A stretch of DNA of 64,000 nt, from positions 519,489 through 583,488 of the forward strand of contig CM074805.1 in NCBI GenBank assembly GCA_037447605.1, given 5' to 3'. Position numbers and translations under genes: made by a program. The notes under the pieces were generated by a model, which saw only the letters and a list, made by a program, of their open reading frames with translations, did no database searches and was not told the origin of the DNA. How positions within the stretch are numbered: the first letter of the stretch is position 1; every line of letters starts with the position of its first letter. This document shows, one piece after another, positions 35,188-48,200 of the stretch. The stretch comes from Zygnema circumcarinatum (lineage: Eukaryota > Streptophyta > Zygnematophyceae > Zygnematales > Zygnemataceae).

Positions 35188-37273
35188 ATGGAGAGCTCGA
35201 ACCTGGATGACGAACAAGAAAACAGCATACTCCTGGCGCTTGAAAGTAAGTTGCGGTATGATGTTGGACGAGCTGTCATTTCATTCAATTGATGAAACGC
35301 GAAATGAATTGATTGTCATTGTAACTTGGATGCTGAGACTCGGTCTCTGTTTCCTTCTTCGGAATTGCACTTTTGACGTTGTGTGCAGATTCCTGTGAGG
35401 TCGTTTTTCTTGTAAACTGTTGATAGAATCTGCGTCCGACTGAGGGTTGATGTCATGGCATGTCCTGCTCAGAGAAATAAGCTATGGTTTGCTTGTTGAA
35501 GGTGTAATTGAGGCTCAGCGCAAGAAGCTTACGGACGAGGTTCAGCAATTGAGACAGCGGAATCAACGTCTTCAGCAGGACGCTGTTTCGCAGAGGTATA
35601 CAACATCTCAGATCCTGATATTGTCAGCTAGCGAATCATGTAAGCTAGATCCACATCGCAGGTTTTTGTCTGAACCAGGCCAATATGAAACAACAGCAAA
35701 AACAGATTCAAAGATAACAGAAATGAAGAAAACCACTGTACGAAAAGCGTTTTAGACGTATCTTAAGTGCAATCTGAATCTTCGTGTGCTTTTCTATAAT
35801 TATTCTTTCAGGGTTCAACACAGATTGCATGCGCAGGTAATACATATAGAGTCTGCTTCATAAGGCTTGACGGATACTTGGCAGGGAAGAGTTTACGAAA
35901 GATTGTTTACGATACAATGCCGTTGGAAATCTAGCTCACGTGACCGAACTTAGGAACACAAAAGCTGCTTTAGAAAAACAAGAGCAAGATCTGCTGCAAG
36001 AATGTATTTGCTGGAAGCGTGATCTACAACAACTTCTTGAGAAGAAACAAACCAAACTGGAGGCGCTACAGGAACGTAATGGAGGTGAGCCACCCATATC
36101 CTTTTGGCAAGCAAGCTGAAGAATTGTAGCAGTATGACTGACGGCTGCAGCAATAAACTGAGATTCTCCTGGACTGGCTGGCAGCCTTGCGTGCCATCGT
36201 CGCGGCAGAGGAAGCTGAGATTGCATCGAAACGAAAGGAATTGATGCATCTGAATTCCACGTTATGTGAACTCGACAAGCCAACAGAGCTAGAAAGGCAA
36301 GGAGTTGGATTACTCTTCCAAACATGCCCCTGCACCAATATGTACGTGTATGCATGAGGCCGCAGTTTTTCAATCTGGACGGGTTTCGTTGTGCTCTTTC
36401 TGGCAGGTTGAAGTACGCACTGGAATCTTTAGATGATGTCAAGGCACAGCTTGAAGATTGCGTGCTTGGTTTTCGACTGCAACTCTCCAAAATTGATGGT
36501 AATCCTTGACCAATGTCCTTTTATCTGCAAGTTCTGCGATCGCCTCTTATGATTCGTGCAATAACTGATATCTGTACATGCAACTGGACGGCGTTCAGGG
36601 GAAGACAGATTATTATCAGCGCAGTGTTCTGCAGCGCAGAGGCAACTTCAGCACATTAACGCGGAAAGGTCATCGTTCTATGTGCTTTAGCCCCGATTGC
36701 ATTGCAATTGCAGTCACGATTGAATTGCATTTGTATACAATTGTGCAGTAGCTTTGTGATTGGAATCTTGTTATTGTAGCTGTTGTGATCCCTTATTTCA
36801 GTCCAGGTAACCATGTGATATACAATGAGTGTGCACCCATGTGTTCCTTCAGCTAAACGGCAGGGTTGGAAACTTTTTTTAAACAATGTTAAGTCGTGAC
36901 ATTTGTTCGAGGGTATAAGCTGGCAATGTCCGTTTGCTCGTACGTTCCACATTCAGGGACTATATTACTAGTTGATTCCGGAAATGAAACGCAGAAATCA
37001 AATGTACCGTATTAACCCGAAAAAACAACTCAGAAATGGCTGGGTTCAAACTCAAATTCATTGTTTCCGTTTTTTCATGTGGTTGCCAGCTCGTCTACTT
37101 TTGAAGGATACGAAGGACATCGTCAACTGCCGGTCAACGAAAGAAGAGCACGTCCCCCATATTGGCAGCACTTTGACAGACGTCAAGACAGGAGCACTCA
37201 AACCTTTCGAGTTTTAAACCGACCGCCTGCGTCAGCTTCTCCCACAAACTTCACCAATAGGATTCTGAGATAA
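35188..37273 (+). CDS. Unrecognised coiled-coil protein with basic C-terminal tail
   Basis: I do not recognise the family. A consistent frame runs through exons 35188-35245, 35502-35595, 35885-36084, 36185-36296, 36407-36498, 36599-36668 and 37090-37273 (269 residues). It begins acidic (MESSNLDDEQENSILLALES), then is mainly heptad-like coil: EAQRKKLTDEVQQLRQRNQ, TELRNTKAALEKQEQDLLQE, KQTKLEALQERNG, AEEAEIASKRKELMHLN, ALESLDDVKAQLEDC and QRQLQHINAER. The final 60 residues are rich in Arg, Gln, Pro and Ser. The intron after 36296 seems to be GC-AG (AAAG|gcaagg). A 25-base optional exon (35812-35836) also has good splice sites. Size and coil content would suit a kinetochore, augmin or similar scaffold subunit, but nothing specific supports that. 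Confidence 0.65.
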
Positions 37274-38187
37274 GCCTTTTGAGTATAAATGCTCCAACAG
37301 TTTTCCCCAAGGGACAGCCTAATCCGACAACTTGCGGCAACATTCCATCATTCCTGGTGTGAAGGAGATTTGCAAGTGACATGGCTTAGAAAGGAAGGCT
37401 GCTGATTGCTGTGAGTGCCTTCAGTATACCCCCGACTTCCCATCCTCGACAGTGTCCTCATATAACATTCAAGCTCTCTTGTAGTGTGAGTATCGCATAT
37501 TGGCAGCAATCAGACTTTCATTTTAGATTGAGCCCATCGCGATTGGATACAATATCACGCATTCCCTGTTGCTGACTTGTCTTTTTGAACCATAGTACGT
37601 CAAGAATAACCATTGAGGCACAATAGGAAAGTAACCACCGGCTTCTTGTTCGCTACATGCAAAACTAACTTTTGTCTACTTCAGGTTGCACATCTCCCCG
37701 CTTCCTTCCTTATTGAAAACCAGCCAGAACTGCATGCCAAAACAGGAAACGCAAACAAACATATCTGGAGTTCCTTTCGCAGAGAGAGGTTAGAGTCACG
37801 TGGCCAAACGAAAAATATGCATTTTTTTCGCACTTCACAATCAACAATAGCGAGTTTCAGTCCTAGATTCAATGGGTGATTCTTCAATCTTCATCACAAC
37901 AAGAACACCGCATGTTTAGACAACCACCCAAAGTTTGACAACTCAAACATTAAAAACATTGCCTTTCCGGCCTTCCTTGCCTTACCACTCCCCTGATCAT
38001 CGTAATTGGCTCAAAACGTTAGTACACAGAGGACGTTCCTTGGAGTCTATGCGAACTCCACCTTTGGCCTGCCCATTTCGAATTGGGGCCCTGGGCCACA
38101 GAAACAAAGCTAACCCTAGAAAACGTAAAAGCCCCGAAAACCCTACAAAAAAACATACACAAAGGTGTATGCGCGCGTAGAAGCAGT
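37274..38187. other. Convergent 3' flank
   Basis: This lies between the stop codons of the coiled-coil gene (+) and the RING ligase gene (-). Short open frames have no domain or splice support. I see nothing else of note. Confidence 0.5.
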
Positions 38188-41100
38188 CTATCCTCGAAAC
38201 GCGTAGTTGCGGCGAAGCAGCGTGGCGCGATAGACGGTGCATATGTAGTACACCACGAAGAGGACGACAAGCAGGTCGTCCAAGAGGCCCATGAAGCCCA
38301 GGAGAGCTGTCACCCGACAGGGCAGGCCATGCAGGCAATGTCAGTTCTTGCATTCTCCTGGAAGGAGAACGCACTCCTCGTCAAGTCAAAAGTGCGTCAA
38401 ATTCGGAAGAAAAAAGGTTGCTGTAGACAGACTGGCGGACGAACGAACAGACGGACGGACGGACATGCAAAGGGACAGAAGCGGACAGAGACAGGTGGAC
38501 AGATATACAAACGGGCAGGCAGCAAGCAGGCAGGCAGACAGACATACAGACAAACAGGCAGGCAAACAGCCAACAGAGAGACATCGACAGACGCAGACTG
38601 ATGGACGGTCGATTGAACAACCGACCGACAGACCAAAGACGGAAGGACGGACAGACAGACAGACAAATAGACAGGCAGTCGAGCAACTTAAGAGCCGGAG
38701 GCGAAATTCAGCAAACAACGTAAAAGGGGAGGAAGAAAGAAGACGTTGAAAGCGGCAAACTGCATCCTTCAAATGACTCCGGACTTGTAAGTAGAAAAGT
38801 GATATACATAATGAGCCTTAAAGCACTGAAAACTCTTCTGAACGGATACAGTCTTCTGCTACAGCTTAAAAGGAAGAAGGAGAAGTGAAGCTCACATTCT
38901 GGAATGATGTCGGTGGGCGACAACACATAGAGCACCACCATCACAACCTGCAGCCACTCTCCATTTCGTGAAGCCCGTCAATGCAGATTATTTCATTTTG
39001 ACCAAATGAAACAGGCTGTCTAAAGCTGTCCAAGCAGGCAGCCAGTTGTCAGTTGTTTGTGGCCGGCAAACGAGGAGTTCTCAAAATCCCTTAACCTCAA
39101 TGTTACAGTCATCATCAGAATTGAAACCTAATTTCCTACCAATGTATGCATGAATCAAAGAGGTAACTGACACGCAGGTTTTCATATTATTGTTAACATC
39201 GGTTCACAACTGTTAGGGACTTTAACAAGGCAGATGTGACATGGCATGCTTACACAGAACAGGATGCGGGCATTGTGCAGCAGACGAATGGCTCGATTGA
39301 GATCTGTGAATTCCCAAGCAAGCCGACGAAGAAGGACCGGCATATCTCGTAATCGCTGCACTTTCCCATCCGATTCCGAGTTACAATGGCGGTTTACTGA
39401 GGTATCCCATTTCGATATTCACATAAAAACCTTCAGAGATAAACATCTGTGCAAGAGGTTCGTCTCAACTAGGCTGAACATCCCCCTGAATCCACTTGTC
39501 TCACAATAATACAAGATAAACGACTTTGGCCATCTTCACAGTGTGATACTCCGAGGAATAGTAATCCAATGATTCAGCAGGAGCAACAACAAATGGCCCT
39601 TCCTGGACAAGTTAAAAACGCAGACTCACCTGCATAATGCTAACAGGACCTCCACCAAAAAGCCGGTTATACTTAGCCACATCTTGGAGCATCCGCTGTG
39701 CCGCTGCACTCCGTTGCTCTACTGCCAGTGCCTGGCTGGGTATGAGCAATGTGATGGATCGTCGACAAATAGGGCATCGGCAGGGTGCCAGCACAGTACT
39801 GTGCTCCCACACACGCAATATACATTCACCTGGAACCCAGCCAAACTCCTCTCACATTGAAATGTACAAAATAAAATAGAAAAAAAGGATCTATGATTAC
39901 CGAGTTAACATTTGAATCACTTGCACAGGTTCCTGGTATAGCTTCACTTTGTACTGAAAGGAGAAAACATCGCTGATCTACAGGCAGCGAGTACCCGCAC
40001 AAGGCAGCTGAGTACAAAATTCACTCAAACTCATGAAAAAGCGCCACAGAGTACGGCAACAACTTGCGAACAGTATGATAACATAGGCGTTGCAAAGGGA
40101 TCCGTTATTCACACGCTCAACAATTCACACAAAACGCATGGCATAGTGTGCTTGACTTTCATCTGCACTTACCACAAAACCAATGACTGCAATTGGCCTG
40201 ACACGGCAAAGTAAATCCATCATGGCAGACTGAACAGAGGTCATTATCGGGCGGGCAATCCATCTCCGAGACTCGCGGTGATCTCGCATGCGAGTCCGCG
40301 TCTCCGTGTACCCTCTGTGCTGTATCCTCACTTGCCCTTGCACCTCCTGCTCGACCACGCCCTCGAGTCCAAAGACTCACTATCACGCGCCGCAATGCCG
40401 CTACACTGCCCTGAAACCATTGAAAAGGATTCCTGAAATCCAGCCATCACCAATCTCGCTTGAGCCATTGGACCCACGAATAGTGCAGAAGCAAACCTCA
40501 CTAGAAGGTGAAAAGTATCAGTTTTACTGTCGCAAGCAAGGCAATACCGTCACCAGCAAGGGACTCCAGTCATTACGTCTTAATAACAGCACATATCCTG
40601 GCATGAAAAAAATAAGCTTGAATTTTCGTACGTTCGCGAGGAGTGCCAAATAAGGAGGAGGGGCACAGCGGCAATAAGAGCCGCATACAGCACCTCGTCT
40701 CCCACGCCGTCGATAAATGGCATTGGTTGCAACCTCCTCTTTAACAAAGAAGACAATAGTCTTTGCTAGCAGCGAACGACTAATAGTCGAGGCCTACATA
40801 TACTTATCCGGCCTATATTCAACAAACCACTACACAAAACCTGCAGATAATTGCAGTTTCCTTGTTGCATTGAAAACATGCAACAGTTCTCCAAGCACTG
40901 TTTCCCGTTTCTTTCCTTCTCTAAGCTCCTTAAGCCTGCTTCGTCACTCAGCACAAACACCTCGTGGATATCTGCATAGGAGACGCTAACAAGCTCATTA
41001 GCTGACTTACAAAAGCACTGCTGACTTGCAAACTTACATTTTGATAATAAGACGCAACTGATGCATGCTTAGGCTGGAAATCACCAGCGTGAGTATACAT

Positions 41101-41847
41101 GCTGGTGATTGCGCGTTGTATTCGTTCATGCGACCACAAGACCTCTTAAGTTGCAAGGCAACTGAACAAAGTAGACCTTTCTGAATAGCACTAGAAAACA
41201 ACAAAAATGCCTGCCGTTGATTCACGCGTAGCTGCCATCTCTTCGTCATTTCAATTTGGCTTACAGCGATATTCTCATACTATTCATACAAACTCCTCAG
41301 ATTTGTCTGGTAACTTACAAAGAAAATGTATATGAGATAATGGAATGTGCAAGGGAAGAAGATAGACTGGAGGTGACTGCATGAACCTAAGCAAGCAACA
41401 AAAAGCACAACAGAGTACAACTAGAGTGGGCGGGAGGCCATTAGAATTCCAACCCTCTCACAAATTTAAGAGTTAATAAACACTCAAAGCAGATACCACA
41501 ATATGGTAATTCATTTCATTAAAATGCATACTCCAGGTTTCATGGACTCACTTGATAGAGGCCAAGCACAAACAAAACGAGCAGGAATAAAGCCTGCAAA
41601 ATCACAGTGTCATATTTTTTCAGATGAGTAAATAAGTATTACAACGAAGCGTCATAGAGATCAATACGCGTCCTGTTATTGAAACCCTTCCAGTTGCAAA
41701 AAATGAAGCTCTCACCGAGTGAAAGTCGGTCTCAAAAAGCGGCACAATCTGGGCGTTCTGCAGGCCCTGCTGCCGCCTCTGCTCCTCTGCGCTACCGCCG
41801 CTCTCTCCGCTCGACCCTGCGACGGACTTCCCTGAAGGAGGCGCCAT
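38188..41847 (-). CDS. RNF170-like RING E3 ubiquitin ligase with DUF1232
   Basis: Eight exons: 41847-41716, 41593-41552, 41073-41038, 40410-40173, 39829-39630, 39355-39254, 38947-38896 and 38306-38188, together about 306 residues. An early hydrophobic helix (ALFLLVLFVLGLYQ) is followed by a C3HC4 RING: CSVCHDGFTLPCQANCSHWFCGECILRVWEH and then CRCPICRRSITLLIP. After it come RLFGGGP, DMPVLLRRLAWEFTDLNRAIR, and the DUF1232 region: VVLYVLSPTDIIPE then LLGFMGLLDDLLVVLFVVYYICTVYRATLLRR. This order matches plant RNF170-like proteins and animal RNF170, an ER-membrane ligase that degrades IP3 receptors; the plant target is unknown. The tiny 36-base third exon is supported by phase and splice sites only. 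The first exon's Ser/Gly/Gln-rich lead is not conserved. Confidence 0.9.
38436..38680. repeat. Degenerate GACA/GGCA tetranucleotide array
   Basis: About 245 bases of imperfect ACAG, GACG and GGCA units lie in the last intron of the RING ligase gene. Open frames through it on both strands read as periodic low-complexity sequence and are not genes. Confidence 0.85.
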
Positions 41848-43072
41848 GGCTGCCTTCCTGCAGCAACGTCCACGTGGCCGCAGGCGGCAATCGGATAATT
41901 TGCAACTTTCAAAGCCGCCACTTTCAAAACTCCGTGTGACGCAGTTACATAACGCTGTTGAGTTCGACAGCAATTTGAGCTGGCTCTCACGGATCTCTCC
42001 AGTTCTAGTTACAGTTCACGTGAAAGGGATGTTTCAGACCTGTACAAACATGTACGGACGAAGGTGATGGTACGGCGGCGGGCAACGCGGGAACTGGAAT
42101 TTGAACATGGAGCACATGTAGCCGCGACTGCTTTGGCTCGTGACTGACTAACCCTGGCCAATTGGGGTTAGTCAAGTCAGTGGCTAGTCAGTGACAGAGA
42201 AATGAAGTTAGAGAATGCGATGCCATCAAAGGCCCATAGACAAAGCCAACATGGAGAACCACGAGGAACCAACTGGTCGGAAATGGCCAAGGGACGGCAA
42301 AGCTACTAGTGAAACTCTGCTTCTAGGCCCAACAACACCACGGCTCTCTAGGCAGTTGAAATCAAAAAAAGTACTAAAATTTCCCTTTGAATATCTATTT
42401 CGCAGGAAATCATGTACCTGTTTCGATTGCTCTTGTTTCAGAAAATGTCAAAGAGTTTGAAACGCCCTGCAGCACCGAATTCATGGGCCAAAAAGACCCT
42501 ACGCCTACGGGCCTACGGCCTACGGCCCTACCAGGCTACTACCGTACGGCATATTGACTTTCACGAGGCTCTCTGCGCCCGCCGGGACCTGGCGTGGTCC
42601 GTATGGCTCGTACGTATAGTACACTCCCACGTCACCCCGTACGGTGCCGACTTCTCCGCCAATCACGCTCGCCCGAGCGAACCTTCGTCGTCGTACGGGT
42701 GTACCAATTCTGTATATACCGTACTGTCTTGACGGTCTGTCCGTACGAAGGGAAGGAGAGGACGAAGGTGCGGGAGGGCAGCGAGAGAGCGAGAGAGATC
42801 GGCCTTATAAGCTGCGGCCATGGACTGCTTGTCTCACAGTCCTGCTCGAGCCTCTACCTGAAACTTCTCCATTTCCTTGAGTACTCTGTCGTATTTTTTT
42901 TCATCTTACAGCCGCCTCACCGGCAGGATCTCTGCAGCCGCACACGTTAAGCAGTCCAGTTTTTTTTGGCGGGGAGGTCCTTTTCTTTGCTGTGTGCACA
43001 TTCGTCGGAAGGGCAGGGATCTCGCATAGAGGTAGAGAAAGATCTACAGGAATAAAAGAGACGAGAAGAAGT
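41848..43072. promoter_or_regulatory. Divergent 5' region between RING ligase and MsrB
   Basis: About 1.2 kb lies between two outward-facing starts. From 42505 to 42535 CCTACGG units are tandemly repeated, and 42540-42750 contains at least six CGTAC-core words, including CCGTACGG-like palindromes. Nothing coding is supported. Confidence 0.5.
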
Positions 43073-44172
43073 ATGGCGACCGCTGTTAAGAAGAGCGATG
43101 AGGAGTGGCGGGCGGTCTTGAGTCCCGAACAGTTTCGCATTCTCCGGAAGAAGGGCACAGAGTAAGAGCTTCTTGCAGCAGGGATAGTGGAGGGAGGGTT
43201 AGAAGCGACCTGGAAGAGGCGAGAGGTGAAGGGGACGGTGGGGAGGTGATTTGGATGTTTTTTTTTCAGTTGCTTCTTTGGTGACGCAATTTGTGGAGAA
43301 ACCAGGTAGCAGATTTTTAGTATACTGATATGTCTGTAATGTGCGAGTTGCAGGTATCCTGGCACGGGGGAGTACAACAAGCACTACGACGAGGGAGTGT
43401 ACACATGCGCCGGGTGCGGAACGCCTCTCTACAAATCGACGACCAAGTTCAACTCCGGCTGCGGCTGGCCGGCGTTTTTCGACGGCATTCCTGGCGCAAT
43501 CAGCAGAACTGTAAGCCTTTATTAATAGACCTTTCTTAGCTTGCTCTTGATGTAATGTGGAGCCTTGTGAGGGAGCTGAGTCTGGCCAGTGCTTGAAGCA
43601 GTAGACGAGTTAAGATTTCATCACATCTCCAGCTTGACGTTTCCAGAAAGAGGGAGAGTTTGAGGGGCTTGTTTCATGGTGATGGGATGTGCTGGCTAGA
43701 CAGGTTAGCTGACTTGAAGATATTTAGATTCAATAGCTACGGATTTTTCGTCCACTTAGTTTCCTAGTCTGATATGTTTCAAAACATTTGTGTTTATGCT
43801 GCTTTTAACCCTTCTTTTTATGACTGGTAACTACATAAGTTGGGAAAATCGGAGGCTTCATCTTGATTCTTTAAATGTATCTACTGTTGAAAGTGTTCGT
43901 CAGTCGCCAGTGGATTCAAGAATGGCTAGTTCGTTTGCACGACTTGCTGTCCAAACCCATGCTGCTTCACTGTCGTATGTGGTATGCTGAATTAGAATTG
44001 TTGTTTTCTCCTTGTGCAGGTTGATTCAGACGGGAGAAGGATCGAAATAACCTGCACTGCATGCGGAGGACATCTCGGCCACGTCTTCAAGGGAGAAGGC
44101 TTTCCCACTCCCATTGATGAGCGCCACTGTGTGAACAGTGTCTCGTTGAAATTCACTCCAGCCAATGAGTAG
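43073..44172 (+). CDS. MSRB: Peptide methionine-R-sulfoxide reductase B
   Basis: Three exons, 43073-43161, 43354-43510 and 44020-44172, encode 132 residues. Family landmarks are intact: [28 protein letters not shown], two zinc-binding CxxC pairs ([11 protein letters not shown] and [12 protein letters not shown]), [11 protein letters not shown], and the catalytic cysteine in [12 protein letters not shown]. The enzyme reduces the R-isomer of methionine sulfoxide in proteins. No transit peptide precedes the domain, so a cytosolic form is likely, unlike the plastid MsrB1/MsrB2 forms of plants. The resolving cysteine seen in some MsrB proteins is probably the one at FNSGC. Confidence 0.96.
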
Positions 44173-45286
44173 AATTTTTTTAAAGCGCGGGACTTTTTTC
44201 AAAGGGGAATTAGCAGTTCACAACTTGAAACGGACGAGTGTGTATATGGGAACGGGGAGGGAGAAAGGCCTCAGAGAAGAATAGACGAGCTTTACTTCAC
44301 CACATCGAGGGGCGACCTCACCAGGCTCCAGCCTCCATATATGGTGCCGGGGAGATGGAGCCGTCTTTGAGATTTCAATTGAAAAAGATTTGTATTAAGG
44401 GATTGATTGGAGAAGAAATGAACTTAAGTTGAAATTGCTACAGTGTACATTTGAACACCGATTTGTGTGGTAAAACATTTACCGCAACCTTTTTGTATAG
44501 ACGGTTTTACATAATTGAATCCCTTTGAGAGGGGCATCCTACTTTTTATTTGTGCCCAAAATAGTAGTGCCTGTACTGTCATTTATGATGTGTTGAATGC
44601 CAGGCTGTCGAGTAGACACTTCTGTATCACGAAGGGGGGAGGAGCAGGAAGGGAGAGGGACGGAAAAGAAAGGAGACAGGAAGGAGAGAGGGGAGGACGG
44701 ACGAGGAGCAGGACGAAAGGGGGAAGGATGGGAGAGGTGGAGGAAGGAAGGAGGCAGGAAAGGAGCAGGAAGGAAGGGGGGAGGATGGGAGAGGGAGGGG
44801 AAAGAAAGGAGGCAGGAAAGGAGCAGGACGATGGGGGAGGATGGGAAGGAAAGGAGACAGGAAAGGAGAGGGACAAAAAGGGGGAGGAGGGGAGAGGGAA
44901 GGGAAAGACACGAGACAGGAAAGGAGGAGGGCGAAAAAGACAAGATCGGAGAGAGACATTGTCTTGCCATCCTCCGATGAGAAATTAATAAAGTCGGGAA
45001 ATTAGAAGTACAAAAAGATCATTTTGATACGTCTTTGTCTTCTATTCCATTCAAGTACCACCCAGTCCTATTGCGCCTCTGCTCTACCACAATGTAATGA
45101 CGTCCGAGGCCCCTAGCGGCCCTAGCGTCTCTCTGTTTGAATTTAAAAAAAAAAAAAAAGGAAAAAATGAATACTGGAGTTTCTGCCTTCCATAGAGTCA
45201 ACCACCAAGGCCCATCTCTGCCATCTCTCGCTCTCACTTCTCCAGCCTTGCCACTATTGCCAAGTGATAGGAGTCCAGAAATCCTG
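44173..45286. other. Convergent 3' flank with long purine tract
   Basis: A 300-base GGA/GAAAG-rich tract spans about 44630-44945. An AATAAA word lies at 44987-44992, but it is 800 bases from the MsrB stop, so its use is uncertain. A shorter A-run lies at 45148-45163. No gene is supported. Confidence 0.55.
44630..44945. repeat. GGA/GAAAG purine low-complexity tract
   Basis: This is an almost pure G/A sequence of about 310 bases. Long open frames on both strands are by-products of the composition (Gly/Arg/Glu or Ser/Pro/Leu runs). Confidence 0.85.
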
Positions 45287-48200
45287 TCATCGTTTCAAGT
45301 CTGAAATATCATACAAGGGAGTCTGGTCGTCTCTCCATGACCCTGCACATGGGAGACGACGTCATGAGAGTGTATCCTGAGAGGGACCTTTCAACAAAGG
45401 AACGGCGAGGAGAAGTCAGACATAGTCCGGTAATTTTGGTAAGCAATGACAGAAGTATGAGAGAAAAGCAGGCAAGGAGGAAGGAGCTTCCAAGAAAGTT
45501 CCTTGGCCCAGGGGGCACCAACAGAAGCCTCACAAGGGGAGGACGAGGGGTGCGAAAGCAAAAGTACTGAGAGTAGGAAGTAAGGATGTTGTAGAAAGGC
45601 CATAGCTTTGACATACCTGAGCCAGGAAGGCGCCAAGGGGCAGCCAGAGGCTGTGCCCTCATCCATCTAGGTAGCCTTCGTTCCCTTACTCTATCTACTC
45701 TCACTTGAGTGGGTTCTTCTCTCGCCTTCTCGTCTCCGTCCTGGCCACTATGGTCGACCGTGTCTCTGTTGGCAGCACTGGCACGTCCTATGCAGCCTGT
45801 AATCCGTCGAGCCAACTGGCCTACTGCCCATGTTCTATGCCAGGGGGCCATTTGGAGGACCTGACTCGCCCAAATCACAGCTTGAATGTATGAGTACACT
45901 AAGGTAACCCTAAGGTAGGAACACCTCATTATTTTGCAAGTCAATGGGGCATAATCTGAAAGGGCAGTCGGCTGAAACTATAGCAAGACAGTAACTTGCA
46001 GGAACGAAAAGTTGGATCCCATATTTCTAGACAAGTCGCTGAGGTGAGATTTTGTTTCCATCTTGTGGAACCAAAGCATGCGTTTTTGCTGATTGTTGAA
46101 TCTCTCATAGAAAAAGTAAAAGGCCATAAAGTAAGTCCCTTCATAGTTGAAGGGACCACAGTTCCGAAGAAGGTGAAGAAAGGAATGGAGAAATCGCTCA
46201 CCTCATCAGAATTAAAGCATTCAAGTAAAACTCCTCCCCTCCGAGGAACTGCGAGCTCCCTCCAGCCCATGGGAAAAACCCCAAATTGGCGGGCCAATTC
46301 CTGCAACCCACTCAATGAAGCCCATTTTATTAGCACCATGGTGCTGAGAAATGCTAGTAAGAACACACCTTCTCCAACGGGAGAGCAAAACTTCGGTCGC
46401 ACTGCCTACAAAAGTGAATCTGCATTTCAGATGGAAAACAATGGACAAAACATAGGACGACTTTCTCAACAACACAAGCAGCTTTTAAGTAAGTACGCAT
46501 ACGCTGTTCAGTGGAGCCGCCTCATCTCCAATGACCCCCAAAACAAATCCACGATGATCGGCAGCTGAGCCCTGCACCCACTTATACCCGCTTACACCCT
46601 GTTACCGACAACAACCTATAACAGCAGTGCTGTCAATACATTCGTGATCAGATTCATCATCAACTGTCAATTGCATAGACAGAAAAAAATCAAACAGCCT
46701 TCTAGAAACCTTGCCTTCCAAAAGGTTGGACTGGTATGACCTTCCAAACCATAGAGCAAAAAGTCCCACCTGGCCGTGAATCTCAAGAACGGGAGATCCC
46801 CTCAAAGTCTGCAAATGCCCGCATTAGTCATGTCAGCTCCACTCTGCCTCTCCAGAAATTCCTCACGCTCGTAACTTACTTACCAGCTGCCCTCTTATAA
46901 CATAAAACCCAGCGACTGATTGAGCAGGGCCTAAGGTTCAACCCCAATCCTGCCTACAAGAGTGTAGGAAATGTCAAAAAAATCACTACCTGGCGAGACA
47001 CCCAGTTAAGATATTCCTCCCATCGCAGGTTCGGTGCATCCCGGTCAGGTCGAAGCACATCCCAACCTGTGCTCCGAAGTCGCTGCTCCACTGCATTAGC
47101 CACCTGGAAACCCTTCCAAGCCACATCTTGTTAATGAGAATTCATCCGATTGATACGACAAAGCTGGAGAAATACAGCACAAGAATCAGAAACTTTCAAG
47201 TGAGCATGTCGCTCCTTCAAGCAATCCCCACCTCAAGATTGAATTCTCGTTCTCCAGATGCTCCTGGTTCAAATCCAGGATCTATCCAGTGACCAGGAAC
47301 AACAGTTATCACGCCTGTTTTGCCTATTGCCGCTGAAGCCCTCAAATATGTGCTCGTGCGTTTGGGGGGATCTCTCCTGCCCTGTGTGATCGGCAGCAGC
47401 ATCCCACTCATCTAAGGCTCTTTCTTACTCACATTAGTGGACTAGGGTTTTGAAAACTAAGACAAACTGCTTTTCTACAACTTCGACGCCTATATAATCG
47501 AAAGATTGAAAATGTGGAACACTGCTTAGTCTACAGAGCAGTGTCTCCCATTATAATTTGTGGAAGGAAAAGGGAAGCGTTCACACCAGAGTGCCAATGA
47601 TCTGCGTCACTTTGAGTCGCTGTAAGTGTAAGCTACGGAGAAGCTGTCCTCCCAAGCTTTGCTGTGAGGTGGTCGGCACATCCAATGCCACGGCTACGTC
47701 CTGCATTTGTACCATCATTGGACTCCCCTTGCAGCTCAGTAACAACCCATTTCTGCGATATTCAGACAATTATCTGCTGCTCTTCACAACAAAAAATTGC
47801 AGGCTTTCGTCAAATACACATAAATGCCAGAGAAGACTATTTTCTGCTGCTCTTCAGGAACGTTAAAGGGTTCTTAACAAATAACATCCGTGCCCGAAAT
47901 CCCTTGATTTCAGTACATCTCTCGCATGCGGCTCACAGTCAAAATGTGTTCAGAGAATCTCTTGCATTCACGGGCAGCTTAAAATATGTGGAAGACAGAC
48001 ACAATCTAGCCAGCGAAAAGAGCATACCAATCTGCAATCTCGCGTAACGGGCAAACCGCGATGATATTGCAGTCGCAGAGCATCCTCTTTGGGCAGCCGC
48101 CACGTTTTCAACTGAAAGCAACACCAGAGATGAAGATCAGGAAAATGCTGAAAGACACATCAAATATGTATTAGAAACGAACAGAACAAGCGAGAGGGAG

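Noticed and set aside
44630-44945. Glycine/arginine-rich or serine/proline-rich genes
   Set aside because: These frames come from a purine low-complexity tract and have no splice or domain support.
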